From contig JAEMQU010000001.1 in assembly GCA_016463705.1 (NCBI GenBank), positions 39,986-103,985 on the forward strand: a DNA stretch of 64,000 nucleotides, written 5' to 3'. Each line of letters begins with the position of its first letter. The first letter of the stretch is position 1. This document shows positions 8,683 to 17,334 of the stretch, in pieces. A model generated the notes under the pieces. It worked only from the letters and a program-made list of their open reading frames with translations. It ran no database searches and was not told where the DNA came from. A program made the position numbers and the translations under genes. Source of the DNA: Opitutales bacterium. GTDB lineage: Bacteria; Verrucomicrobiota; Verrucomicrobiia; Opitutales; UBA953.

Positions 8683-9621
8683 ATGCCCGACCCTTGGGAG
8701 TCCATCCGCCTTCTTTCTGATCCCACCCGGGCACGGATTCTTTTCCTCATCAGCCGAGGCGAACTTTCTGTAGGCGAACTTCAAGAGATACTCGGCATGC
8801 GCCAATCACGTATTTCGACGCACCTCGCACTGTTAAAAAAATCCGGACTGGCCCATGACCGTCGCGATGGAAAAAATTCCTTTTACGTTTTAGCTGAAAA
8901 TTTACCGAGCGGGGTGCAGAAAATGATTGAGGCGACCCAGCAGGCCACCGCCCAAGAATCGCAAACTCAGGCCGATCAACGAGCCCTCAAACGCTTGGCG
9001 GAAAAACGTCGCCGCAAAACTGAACAGCATTTTAACCTCGTCGCCGAACGCCTCGGTAAAAACTATTGTCCGGGTCGCTCCTGGGAATCCATCGGCCAAA
9101 TGCTTTTTTTATTAACCCCGAAAGTTAAAATTGCCGACCTCGGTGCGGGCGATGGTACGCTCTCCCGATTACTCGCCCGCCAAGCAGAATTTGTTTACTG
9201 TATCGATAACTCATCTCGCATGGTGGAGTTGGGTCGCAGCTTAGCGAAAAAAGAACAGATCAAAAATCTGGAATATGTTTTAGGAGACATCGAAAAAGTT
9301 CCCCTACCCGATAAGAGCGTGGACCTCGCCCTATTGAGCCAAGCGTTACACCACGCCGAAAATCCGAAAAAAGCTTTGGCTGAAGCCTATCGTATTCTTA
9401 AACCGGGTGGCCGATTACTGATTTTAGATTTGCGTGCGCATAAGTTCGAAAAAGCACGCGAACTCTACGCCGATCGCTGGCTCGGTTTTAATGAAAATGA
9501 TTTGCATGATTGGCTCGAAGAATCTGGGTTTATTAAGACCGAAGTGAGAATTGTCACAAAAGAGTCACAAGAGCCTGGCTTTGAGACAATTTTGGGCACG
9601 GCGATACGGCCGACTAAGTAA
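8683..9621 (+). CDS. ArsR-type regulator fused to SAM methyltransferase
   Basis: The 312-residue protein has two domains. Residues 1-85 form a winged-helix ArsR DNA-binding domain (IRLLSDPTRARILFLI, then SRISTHLALLKKSGL as the recognition helix). A linker rich in Gln, Arg and Lys follows. Residues ~110-260 form a class I methyltransferase with the SAM-binding glycine loop IADLGAGDGTLSRLLA, acidic motif YCIDNSSRM and post-motif KPGGRLLILDLR. No ArsR metal-binding ELCVCD motif is present. Fusions of this kind are known and in some bacteria relate to methionine or SAM metabolism; the substrate here cannot be told. It has its own transcription unit between a terminator and the TPR cluster. Confidence 0.85.
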   Translation: MPDPWESIRLLSDPTRARILFLISRGELSVGELQEILGMRQSRISTHLALLKKSGLAHDRRDGKNSFYVLAENLPSGVQKMIEATQQATAQESQTQADQRALKRLAEKRRRKTEQHFNLVAERLGKNYCPGRSWESIGQMLFLLTPKVKIADLGAGDGTLSRLLARQAEFVYCIDNSSRMVELGRSLAKKEQIKNLEYVLGDIEKVPLPDKSVDLALLSQALHHAENPKKALAEAYRILKPGGRLLILDLRAHKFEKARELYADRWLGFNENDLHDWLEESGFIKTEVRIVTKESQEPGFETILGTAIRPTK

Positions 9622-9753
9622 TATTTTAGGGTTAATACTCATTTATCACTGCGGATAAGTTTAGGTATGGGGGCCCTGTTAAGACTTGGCAAAATTCGGC
9701 CGCAACGGCACTTTTACAGCCTACTTCCGAGAGTTCCCCAACTCCTCACCCCG

Positions 9754-12700
9754 ATGGCTTTATTCGCTCCACGATCCTTTCGATTTTTAGTAATTGCGAC
9801 CTTTGTTGCCCTCTTCACTGGAAACCTTGGTTCCACGCTTTGCCTGGCTCAAAATAAAGCGGTAGCGACGAAACCAGCTGAAGACCCCCTCACTGTTCTT
9901 TTTTCCAAAGCCATGTTGGCGATGGATCAGAAAAAGTATGATGAGGCTCTGAAAAATTTAGAGGAGCTTGAAAAGAAGGCACCGAAACTGGAAACCAAAT
10001 TGGCGGCGGTCGTGCAATTCAAACGTGCCTCCTGTTACTACCTCAAAAAAGATTGGGCCAAGGCCGAAGGCGCCATCAATTTATTTTTAACTAAGTTCCC
10101 CAAGGGTACGGAAGATTTTTTTGATATTAATGATAACAAAATCGGTGTCGCTCGTTTAACCTTAGTTGAAGTGTACGGCGGGCAGTCGAAATGGGAAGAG
10201 GCCTTAAAACTTTTAGGCGAATTACGCACCAGCCCACTCGTGCAGCCCCAAGACCGCGTGAGCGCCTACGCTCTCTCCGGTCGCATCATCATCGAACAAG
10301 CCAAGAGTGGCACCGATGCGGAAAAGAGAAAAGCTTACGGCCAAGCTTTAGAACTTCTTAAGAAAGCCATCGCGGGTGGCTTGGGTACACCTGAAGCGCG
10401 TGAGGCCGGCAACCAACTCGTCGAAGTTTACACCAAACTCGGCCTCGTTAAAGAAGCTGAACAATTAAAAGCCGAGATTGATTCCAAAGGATCAGGTTCA
10501 CCCGCCGAAATCGTCAGAGCCAATTTCCAACGCATCGAAATCGGTGATGCTCGTTTCGCGAGTGCCGAAGCCAGCACCGACGAAAAAACTAAACTCGAGC
10601 TGTACCGTCAGGCCTTAGCCAGTTACCAAGGCGTGCTCCGTCGAAATAATATTACTCGCTCGATTACGAAGGCGCTGGAGCAAAAACAGAACGAACTGGA
10701 TAACCTGCTACGGGTGACCGGCACCGTGAGTGATGAAACCAAAGCGAAAATTGACATAGTCAACGGCGAACTCGCCCAGTTCCAGAAAATCGAAAGTGAA
10801 TTTTCGAAGAATAAAGATTACGACGCACTCATCGCCTATCGGATTGGCCTTTGCTTATTAGAATTAAAATTACCTTGGGAGGCCTTCGTCGGCTTCCGTG
10901 ATATTTTTGATAACTCTCCTAACTTCACGAAAGTAACTGGAGCCTATTACTATTACATTTTAGCCCTTCGTGAAATCGGACGAAACACTGAAGCCCAAGC
11001 GAAGTGCAAAGAGTTCTTACAAAAATTCCCTGAAGCCGAACAAGTTTCCGAAGTCGCCGTGATTCTCGGATCCATCTCCCAAGATCGCGAAGAATACCCG
11101 GAAGCCATCGAACATTATAAATGGGCGAAGCAGAACGTTAAGAAGATGGACCCTTTTACGATGGAGGAACTCGATTTCCGCATCGCTTCATCGCACTTTG
11201 CACAAGTCGACTGGGAAAAGGCACGCGTTGCCCTCGATGAATTTGCCCGCAAGTATCCGAAGTCACTCGGCAAGGAACAAGTCACCTACATGCGTGCCCT
11301 CTGCTGGTTCTATCAGGGTAAATACAAGGAAACCAAACAGGGGTTTGATGATTATCAGAAACAATATCCCAAAGGTGCGTTCTTGCCCGACGTCCGCTAC
11401 CGCCAAGCGATTATCAAGTACGGACTGAATCCACCCGAAATTGCGGAGTGTCAAAAAATCTGCCAAGATTGGTTGAAGGACTACAGCACGAGCAGCGTCT
11501 TCGAAGTACAAAATCAAGTTCCCGAAGTACATACGTTAATCGGCGATTGTGAAACTCGCTTAAGCACTGATCTCGATAATGCGATTCGTACCGCAGATAA
11601 TAATATTAAAACCAACGGCGATCCTGCGATTAAAAAGAAATATACTTTAGAAAAACAACGCCTCGAAAAAGAAAAAGAAGTCCATCTCGTAAAATCCATT
11701 GAGGCTTACATTGCTGCCACAAAATCGAGTAAAAATAATGCCAGTGCTTTGGAATTCGTTGTACAACAACTCAACAAGCTTCTCTCGGGTCGCGGCGAAC
11801 ATCAAAAACTTAAAAATCTTTACCAAGAAATCTACGACTGGGATCACAACAGCCCTAAGGCGATGTCGTACCTCTACGAGATTATTAAAGCGACCGAGCG
11901 CATGGGCGATAAGCCTGAATTCTCGCAACGCACCGAAGCCACTCAGAAGAAATACAGTGCACTCCTCGCGGGGGCTCGCCGGAAGGTAGATGATTTAACG
12001 AAAGCAGATAGTACCACCCCGGGCGTATTAGCTGCTGCTAAGGCTGAAGTCGCTAAACTCTCCGATGTGCTGGCCGCTGAACTCGATCAAATCGAGAGGG
12101 ACCGACAAGTCAGCATCCTGGCCGCGAAAACTGAAGCACTCGCGATGCTTTCAAAGTCCGTCGCCGAGTCCATCAACGACCGGAAACAAGAAGGCTCGGA
12201 AAAGCTGATTATTTTCTTAGCCGAAAAAATTTCGCGCAAAGTAAAACGCGTGAAACCAGGTATCGCACTCGACCCTAAAGCCTATACCGCCGAGAAGGCC
12301 GAACAGGAAATGACTCAGTTACTTAAACTCGAGCAAAACAAAGACTCTTTAATCGCCCAGGCACGCGGCTATTTCGCGCTCGCGCAACTCTCCGCCTTCT
12401 TACGCAATCCCGAGAAGACTGATCTGTATTTCCGGAAGATTTCCAATAACTATAAAGCCGAAGAACTCAGTTCTACCCTCTTAGGTGTGGTGGGAGATCA
12501 TCTCGCTGCGAAAAGAAATTATCCCGCTGCCGAAGGTCTTTATCAGTACCTGCTCGAGCACCATCGCTCATCCGAGTATGCTGACTTTGGTTTTGCTGGT
12601 ATGGCGGAAGTTCGCCTCAACCAAGGTAAATTTAAAGAAGCACTCGAGCTCTGTAATGAGGCCACGGACAACAACATCGTGATGTCCAAGGAAAAGGATA

Positions 12701-13074
12701 TCAAATTTGCTCACGCTCGTGCTTTAGCAGAATTAGGACGCTACGAAGAAGCACGTAAAGGCTTTGAAGACATTGTTAAGACCAAGGAGTGGAAAGGTGA
12801 GACCACCGCGGGTTGTCTTTACTGGATTGGACTCATGGAAGAGCGCCAAGGAAACTCCGCCGAAGCCGTCGCCTTCTATCGTCGCTGTTACCAAACCTGG
12901 AAGAAGTATGAATTCTGGTCAGCCAAAGCGTATCTTGGTACGGCTAAAATTTTAGCCGGAAAATTAGACCAAAAACCTGAAGCTAAACTTCTCCTCGTGG
13001 AAATGCTCTCCAAGGACCGCATCAAGGACACCCCAGAAGCTAAAGAAGCAAAAATTCTAATGCTATCACTCTAA
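9754..13074 (+). CDS. Large secreted TPR protein, ExbBD-cluster component
   Basis: The 1106-residue protein has a signal peptide (residues ~8-35, ending TLCLAQ) and is otherwise tetratricopeptide repeats from end to end, e.g. YPAAEGLYQYLLEHH, KFKEALELCNEA and NSAEAVAFYRRCYQ. A charged helical region near the middle may be coiled coil. It should be periplasmic and act as a scaffold. The ORF track starts at 9667, but the ATG at 9754 places the signal peptide correctly. Four bases separate it from the next TPR gene, and exbB and two exbD follow, so it likely belongs to a Tol/Ton-like energy-transducing envelope complex. No enzymatic motif is seen. Confidence 0.72.
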   Translation: MALFAPRSFRFLVIATFVALFTGNLGSTLCLAQNKAVATKPAEDPLTVLFSKAMLAMDQKKYDEALKNLEELEKKAPKLETKLAAVVQFKRASCYYLKKDWAKAEGAINLFLTKFPKGTEDFFDINDNKIGVARLTLVEVYGGQSKWEEALKLLGELRTSPLVQPQDRVSAYALSGRIIIEQAKSGTDAEKRKAYGQALELLKKAIAGGLGTPEAREAGNQLVEVYTKLGLVKEAEQLKAEIDSKGSGSPAEIVRANFQRIEIGDARFASAEASTDEKTKLELYRQALASYQGVLRRNNITRSITKALEQKQNELDNLLRVTGTVSDETKAKIDIVNGELAQFQKIESEFSKNKDYDALIAYRIGLCLLELKLPWEAFVGFRDIFDNSPNFTKVTGAYYYYILALREIGRNTEAQAKCKEFLQKFPEAEQVSEVAVILGSISQDREEYPEAIEHYKWAKQNVKKMDPFTMEELDFRIASSHFAQVDWEKARVALDEFARKYPKSLGKEQVTYMRALCWFYQGKYKETKQGFDDYQKQYPKGAFLPDVRYRQAIIKYGLNPPEIAECQKICQDWLKDYSTSSVFEVQNQVPEVHTLIGDCETRLSTDLDNAIRTADNNIKTNGDPAIKKKYTLEKQRLEKEKEVHLVKSIEAYIAATKSSKNNASALEFVVQQLNKLLSGRGEHQKLKNLYQEIYDWDHNSPKAMSYLYEIIKATERMGDKPEFSQRTEATQKKYSALLAGARRKVDDLTKADSTTPGVLAAAKAEVAKLSDVLAAELDQIERDRQVSILAAKTEALAMLSKSVAESINDRKQEGSEKLIIFLAEKISRKVKRVKPGIALDPKAYTAEKAEQEMTQLLKLEQNKDSLIAQARGYFALAQLSAFLRNPEKTDLYFRKISNNYKAEELSSTLLGVVGDHLAAKRNYPAAEGLYQYLLEHHRSSEYADFGFAGMAEVRLNQGKFKEALELCNEATDNNIVMSKEKDIKFAHARALAELGRYEEARKGFEDIVKTKEWKGETTAGCLYWIGLMEERQGNSAEAVAFYRRCYQTWKKYEFWSAKAYLGTAKILAGKLDQKPEAKLLLVEMLSKDRIKDTPEAKEAKILMLSL

Positions 13075-13078
13075 GACC

Positions 13079-14095
13079 ATGCGTATTGCTCCATTAGTTC
13101 TCATCGCCCTCTTCGCCCCCTTGGTCAGCGAAGCCCAAACCCTCTTCTTCAAAAATAACGAACGCTGGGAAGTGAATGATCCATTCAAAATGGATAAGTC
13201 TCTGCCACCTAAGCCGCTAATCGATTCCAAGAAAGCTATTATCAGTACGACCAAAGGAACCATCGAACGTACCAGCCGCCAAGGTGACGTGGACATAGTT
13301 TTAACCAAAAAAATCAGCGAAGTGGAAGGCATTGTCTGGGCTCAGCCTGAAAAAATCGTCCAAGCCCAAATCTATGTCAGCCGGGGCGAACCCAATCTGG
13401 CCCTCGATGAAATTGAGCCGGTGATTAAATTCTTTGAGCCCTTAAAGAAGGTTCCTGGTTCGTGGTGGTTAAAAGCATCGATGATTAAATTAGATGCGTT
13501 GGATCGACTCGAAAACGATGCCGCGATTTCGAGTTTCTTAGAAAATCTCGAACGCGCCGATGATGGTACCCAGCCTGAACTCAGCACCAAAATTAAATTA
13601 GCCCGACTCGTGCAAAGCTACCGCAAGGCTGACTACGAAAAAGTCATTACCGAATCCGCTGAGCTCATTAAGAATATCGACGACGTAGAAATTCTCGCTC
13701 GCTTACACATTCTCAAAGGAAGTTCCCTGCTCGTAACTAAAAAATATGAAAACGCGATGAACACTTTTTTACGTGTTCCTGTTTTCTATGGCTCCCAAGT
13801 CGAACAAATCCCCAAAGCACTTTTAGGTGCCGCCAAAGCCTTCCGCGGCATGGATGGTCCAACCACTAAAGAACAAAAGCTCGAAGAAGTTTCCAATCGT
13901 TACCTGCGTAACCTTATCACCAACTACCCTCTTTCCAAAGAAGCCGAAGAAGCCAAAAAACTTCTGCCCAAAGAGGAACGCCTCGAAGCTGAAGCCGATG
14001 CTGGGAAGATTAAGGATGCTGAATTCATCCCCGAAGCCCCCGTGACACCCTCTACCGATGCAACAGAGGAAAAACCTCAGGAAATGAGCAAGTGA
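13079..14095 (+). CDS. Secreted TPR-containing protein, ExbBD-cluster component
   Basis: The 338-residue protein has a clear signal peptide (LVLIALFAPLVSEAQ). An N-terminal beta-rich segment (FFKNNERWEVND, then KAIISTTKGTIERTSRQGDVDI) suggests a small domain that may bind envelope partners. Residues ~100-290 are helical repeats of TPR type (YRKADYEKVITESAELI, ALLGAAKAFRGM). The end is acidic and Pro-rich. It begins 4 bases after the large TPR gene and 56 bases before exbB, which implies one operon. I do not recognise a named family; the role is inferred from context. Confidence 0.65.
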   Translation: MRIAPLVLIALFAPLVSEAQTLFFKNNERWEVNDPFKMDKSLPPKPLIDSKKAIISTTKGTIERTSRQGDVDIVLTKKISEVEGIVWAQPEKIVQAQIYVSRGEPNLALDEIEPVIKFFEPLKKVPGSWWLKASMIKLDALDRLENDAAISSFLENLERADDGTQPELSTKIKLARLVQSYRKADYEKVITESAELIKNIDDVEILARLHILKGSSLLVTKKYENAMNTFLRVPVFYGSQVEQIPKALLGAAKAFRGMDGPTTKEQKLEEVSNRYLRNLITNYPLSKEAEEAKKLLPKEERLEAEADAGKIKDAEFIPEAPVTPSTDATEEKPQEMSK

Positions 14096-14151
14096 ACCCT
14101 TGCCCCCTTTTTAATCTCAACCTAAATAAAATCTAACTCCCCCTATTTACC

Positions 14152-14937
14152 ATGAAGACAATCCGCCTCCCCCTCCTCACGATGGCCTTCCTCGGAATGA
14201 TGACCATCCTCGCCTGCGCTGAAGAAGCTGCCGGCGTAAAAGAAAAAACCATGATGCACCTCTTCGTCGAAGGTGGCTGGGTCATGTACCCAATCACTCT
14301 TTGCTCGGTCGCCATGATCTGGTTCATCGTCGATGGCACCATCCGCACCAGCGCGCAAAAACTTTATCCCGCCAGCCACGTCACCCAATTACGCGAACTC
14401 TTTAAGCGTGGTGATTACGTCGGTGCCTACAACTTCGCCAAGACCGCAGGCTCACCCGTCGCCGAAGTCGTACGTGCAGGGGTTGCCCTCGCACCCGATG
14501 GTAAAGTGATGACCGAAGAAGCGGTCATCTCAGAAATTTCTCGCATTCAATCCGAACTCATGGGCCGCGCGTCCTACCTCTCGGTAATCGGAGTTTGTAC
14601 TCCGATGATTGGTCTGACTGGTACCGTGACGGGTATGATGAAAGCGTTCGATAAGCTCGGCACATCAGGCGTAGGCGATCCTTCACAACTCTCGGGGGCG
14701 ATTGGCGAAGTTCTCGTCGCAACCGCTTCGGGTCTCTTCATCGCAATTCCTGCATTCATCTGCTACTACCTCTTGCGTAATCGTATCCAAAAAGGAATTC
14801 ACGACGTTCAAGAAATCGTCACCGGTCTCTTCCGCTCCTTCCCTTACGATGAGGTCCAAGGTCGTGCCATTGGTGATGAAGAAATCTACGCCGCTAAGCC
14901 TAATTGGGATGCCTCCAGCACTCCACCCTCCGCTTAA
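14152..14937 (+). CDS. exbB: MotA/TolQ/ExbB proton channel family protein
   Basis: This is an inner-membrane proton-channel subunit that with ExbD converts proton motive force into movement of envelope proteins. It has an N-terminal signal-like hydrophobic segment (LPLLTMAFLGMMTILACA), a first core helix (WVMYPITLCSVAMIWFIV), a cytoplasmic loop, and the conserved paired helices YLSVIGVCTPMIGLTGTVTGMM and ATASGLFIAIPAFICYYLL. The 261 residues match the family. Two exbD genes follow. No TonB, TolA, TolB or Pal is seen here, so it cannot be assigned to the Ton or Tol branch; exbB is used in the family sense. Confidence 0.88.
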   Translation: MKTIRLPLLTMAFLGMMTILACAEEAAGVKEKTMMHLFVEGGWVMYPITLCSVAMIWFIVDGTIRTSAQKLYPASHVTQLRELFKRGDYVGAYNFAKTAGSPVAEVVRAGVALAPDGKVMTEEAVISEISRIQSELMGRASYLSVIGVCTPMIGLTGTVTGMMKAFDKLGTSGVGDPSQLSGAIGEVLVATASGLFIAIPAFICYYLLRNRIQKGIHDVQEIVTGLFRSFPYDEVQGRAIGDEEIYAAKPNWDASSTPPSA

Positions 14938-14965
14938 GTTCACCCCTTAAACACCAAGACTAACC

Positions 14966-15406
14966 ATGGCAGGAGGAGGCGGAGGCGGGGACGGAGAACC
15001 AGAATTCCAAGTAGCACCGATGATCGACGTGCTCCTGGTCTTACTGATTTTCTTCATGTCCATCACCTCAGCCCAAGTCTTGAAGGTCGATAAAAATATT
15101 AAACTCCCCGTCGCCGTCCATGGTGTAAAACGCGACGACAAAGCTGCTGCGGGATTAATCAATATTTCTTGGGATGCCAGCACCGGTCAGGCCAAATATA
15201 AACTCGATGACCGCGAGTTAGACATCAACGACAAGGACGGCATCTCGAAAGAACTCGCTGCCCGCAAAGGGACCAACGAAAAATTCCGTCTACTCATTCG
15301 GGCCGATCGTCAATGTCAGGCCAAATTTATTTCCAAAGCACTCGAATGGGGTGCCGAAGCTGGCATCGATAACATCGCCTTCTCAGGCCTTAACCGCGAC
15401 GAATAA
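14966..15406 (+). CDS. exbD: ExbD/TolR family biopolymer transport protein (first copy)
   Basis: The 146-residue single-pass protein has a short cytoplasmic end, one membrane helix (MIDVLLVLLIFFMSITSA) carrying the conserved proton-carrying Asp in APMID, and a periplasmic domain. The N-terminus is an unusual run of six glycines (MAGGGGGGDGEPEF). It works with the ExbB channel. It differs clearly from the second ExbD downstream, so the complex may contain a heteromeric ExbD pair. It lies 28 bases after exbB and 2 bases before the second copy. Confidence 0.87.
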   Translation: MAGGGGGGDGEPEFQVAPMIDVLLVLLIFFMSITSAQVLKVDKNIKLPVAVHGVKRDDKAAAGLINISWDASTGQAKYKLDDRELDINDKDGISKELAARKGTNEKFRLLIRADRQCQAKFISKALEWGAEAGIDNIAFSGLNRDE

Positions 15407-15408
15407 AA

Positions 15409-15852
15409 ATGCGCCTCGCCCCTAAAGAAGTTCCATCGGACGCCGGATTCCAAATCGCCCCGATGATTGATGTGGTTTTCGTAATCATGCTTTTCTTCAT
15501 GGTCATGGCCGGTGCCGTCAAAGTGGAACATGAATTAAAAACCACTCTTCCTGGTAATGCCGAAACCGCCAAGGAAACCGACATGCCTGATGAGGTGACC
15601 ATCGGCGTCTCAGAGAGCGGACAAATCACCATCAACGAGGATCCTGTAGGTCAGCCGCAAGACCGCGAACTCGAAGGTCTCTTCAATGAGATGACCAAGA
15701 TGGCCCAAGCCGCTAAACAATCTAAGACCAAACTTCTGATTACCGTACAAGCCGAAGAAGCAGCCCGTTATGAGAGAGTCATCAATGTTCTCGATATTTT
15801 AGCCAAGGCCGACATCAGTAACATCACCTTCTCGGTTGCTGAACCAGAATAA
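15409..15852 (+). CDS. exbD: ExbD/TolR family biopolymer transport protein (second copy)
   Basis: The 147-residue single-pass protein has the conserved helix APMIDVVFVIMLFFMVMAGA with the essential Asp. A periplasmic domain follows, ending in the typical DILAKADISNITFSVAEPE strand. It starts 2 bases after the first exbD, consistent with coupled translation. Having two different ExbD subunits beside one ExbB is common in Verrucomicrobiota, Planctomycetes and Bacteroidetes. Its partner is probably the upstream ExbB and the secreted TPR proteins. Confidence 0.87.
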   Translation: MRLAPKEVPSDAGFQIAPMIDVVFVIMLFFMVMAGAVKVEHELKTTLPGNAETAKETDMPDEVTIGVSESGQITINEDPVGQPQDRELEGLFNEMTKMAQAAKQSKTKLLITVQAEEAARYERVINVLDILAKADISNITFSVAEPE

Positions 15853-15870
15853 TTAATTTTAATAAGAAAT

Positions 15871-16008
15871 ATGAAACTGCCCGCCCTCTTCTTCTCTTTA
15901 ATCGCATTAGCACTGTCTGGTTGCATCGTCGTCATCGAAGCCCCTCAGAAAAAAGACGGCGCTAAAGCTGAAGCCGGTAAGGCTCTGACTGACAACACGC
16001 AGAAGTGA
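15871..16008 (+). CDS. Small lipoprotein (45 residues) at the end of the ExbBD cluster
   Basis: The ATG at 15871 is too short an ORF for the track. It encodes MKLPALFFSLIALALSGC, a textbook lipoprotein signal peptide with lipobox LSGC (Cys18), followed by only 27 residues rich in Lys, Ala and Glu. It begins 18 bases after the second exbD on the same strand, so it probably belongs to the operon. The mature lipopeptide could be an anchor or partner for the TPR proteins. The gene ends at 16008, directly touching the end of convergent thrC. Function unknown. Confidence 0.7.
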   Translation: MKLPALFFSLIALALSGCIVVIEAPQKKDGAKAEAGKALTDNTQK

Positions 16009-17334
16009 TTATCTGAAGCCAGCTTCGGATTCTAAAATAGTACGAATCGCTTCGTAATCATTACCAGTGCGCAGGGGTTCTGGGCTGGGTAAGGCGTAAG
16101 GGAAGGTGGAAGCGTTGCGATCGCCGAAGGCTTGTTCTAGAATCTCTGGGAACTTGGCAGGATGTGCAGTGCCAAACACGACCACTTGGGTGTTCTGATT
16201 ATTTTTAATATAATCTTCGGCGGCCTTCCAACCGACGGCGGTGTGCGGACAGAGAACATAACCACCCTGCTGACGAACACGACGCATGACATCGAGCGTT
16301 TCAGCGTCAGTGACGGTCACCGCATGCACGGCTGGTCCACCTTGGTGCCAAGCTAAGAGACGAGGTAAATTATTAGGGTCACCAATATCCATCGCATTCG
16401 AAGCGGTGGGTGTGGAGCGACGAGGCTGATACTTACCCGTCGCAAATAAATCAGGCAGCGGAGAATTAATATTAGTCGCAGCGATTAATGAATCAACCGG
16501 CAGACCCATGCGACGGGCCAATTGAACGGCTCCGACATTTCCTAAATTACCCGAAGGAACAATAATCGCGAGGCGTTGATTTTTTGCTAATAAACGACGG
16601 ACATGAAAAGCGAAAGGAATCTGGGCAATTAAACGAACAGGATTAATAGAATTGGCCGTGAGTAATGGACGGCGCTGACTGAGTGATTGATCAGCTAAGG
16701 CGCGTTTCACCAAGGCCTGACAGTCATCAAACGTACCATCTACTGAAATGGCTACCACGCCCGGACGACGGCGTGCGATTTGCGATTCCTGCACCGTACT
16801 CACACCGATACGTGGATAGAGAACCACCGCACGAACACCGGGAACATTAGCACAAGCTTCAGTCACCGCACCACCGGTATCACCCGATGTCGCTGCGAGG
16901 ATGGTGAGTTCTGGAAAATCTTTTCCTAAGACATGCGCTGTGATACGTACAAGTAGTCGTACGGCAAAATCTTTAAAGGCTGCGGATGGACCTTGGAATA
17001 ATTCGAGCACACTAATCGCGCTCTCGGGTTTACCTTGGTAACCCTCAGGATAGATGAGGGGTACTGGGAAATTAAAAGCTTCGTGGCAAAGACGCTTTAA
17101 AACATCGGGACCTAACTCATCAGCGAAATAAGGCGCGGTGACGGCTTCAGCGAGTTGCGCGTAAGTATCGTTGCGATGTTGTTCAATGAAGTCGGGCGTG
17201 ATTTGTGGAATCACTTTCGGCACCCACAATCCACCCTTCCCTGGCATCGACGAAAGTAAGACCTCTCTTAAAGAGGCACTTTGCGAAGCATCGGCCGTGG
17301 ATATAAATTCTAACTTATTTTTCGGAGATGACAT
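16009..17334 (-). CDS. thrC: Threonine synthase
   Basis: ThrC converts O-phosphohomoserine to threonine using PLP. The PLP lysine is Lys121 in GPSAAFKDFA. The phosphate-binding ATSGDTGGAV and later SGNLGNVGAVQLARRMGLP segments are present. The 441 residues and the FQGPSAAFKDF signature place it in the longer, E. coli/yeast-type group. It overlaps thrB by 20 bases and is read after it, so the two last steps of threonine synthesis are coupled. The other pathway genes are not in the window. Confidence 0.95.
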   Translation of the reverse strand: MSSPKNKLEFISTADASQSASLREVLLSSMPGKGGLWVPKVIPQITPDFIEQHRNDTYAQLAEAVTAPYFADELGPDVLKRLCHEAFNFPVPLIYPEGYQGKPESAISVLELFQGPSAAFKDFAVRLLVRITAHVLGKDFPELTILAATSGDTGGAVTEACANVPGVRAVVLYPRIGVSTVQESQIARRRPGVVAISVDGTFDDCQALVKRALADQSLSQRRPLLTANSINPVRLIAQIPFAFHVRRLLAKNQRLAIIVPSGNLGNVGAVQLARRMGLPVDSLIAATNINSPLPDLFATGKYQPRRSTPTASNAMDIGDPNNLPRLLAWHQGGPAVHAVTVTDAETLDVMRRVRQQGGYVLCPHTAVGWKAAEDYIKNNQNTQVVVFGTAHPAKFPEILEQAFGDRNASTFPYALPSPEPLRTGNDYEAIRTILESEAGFR

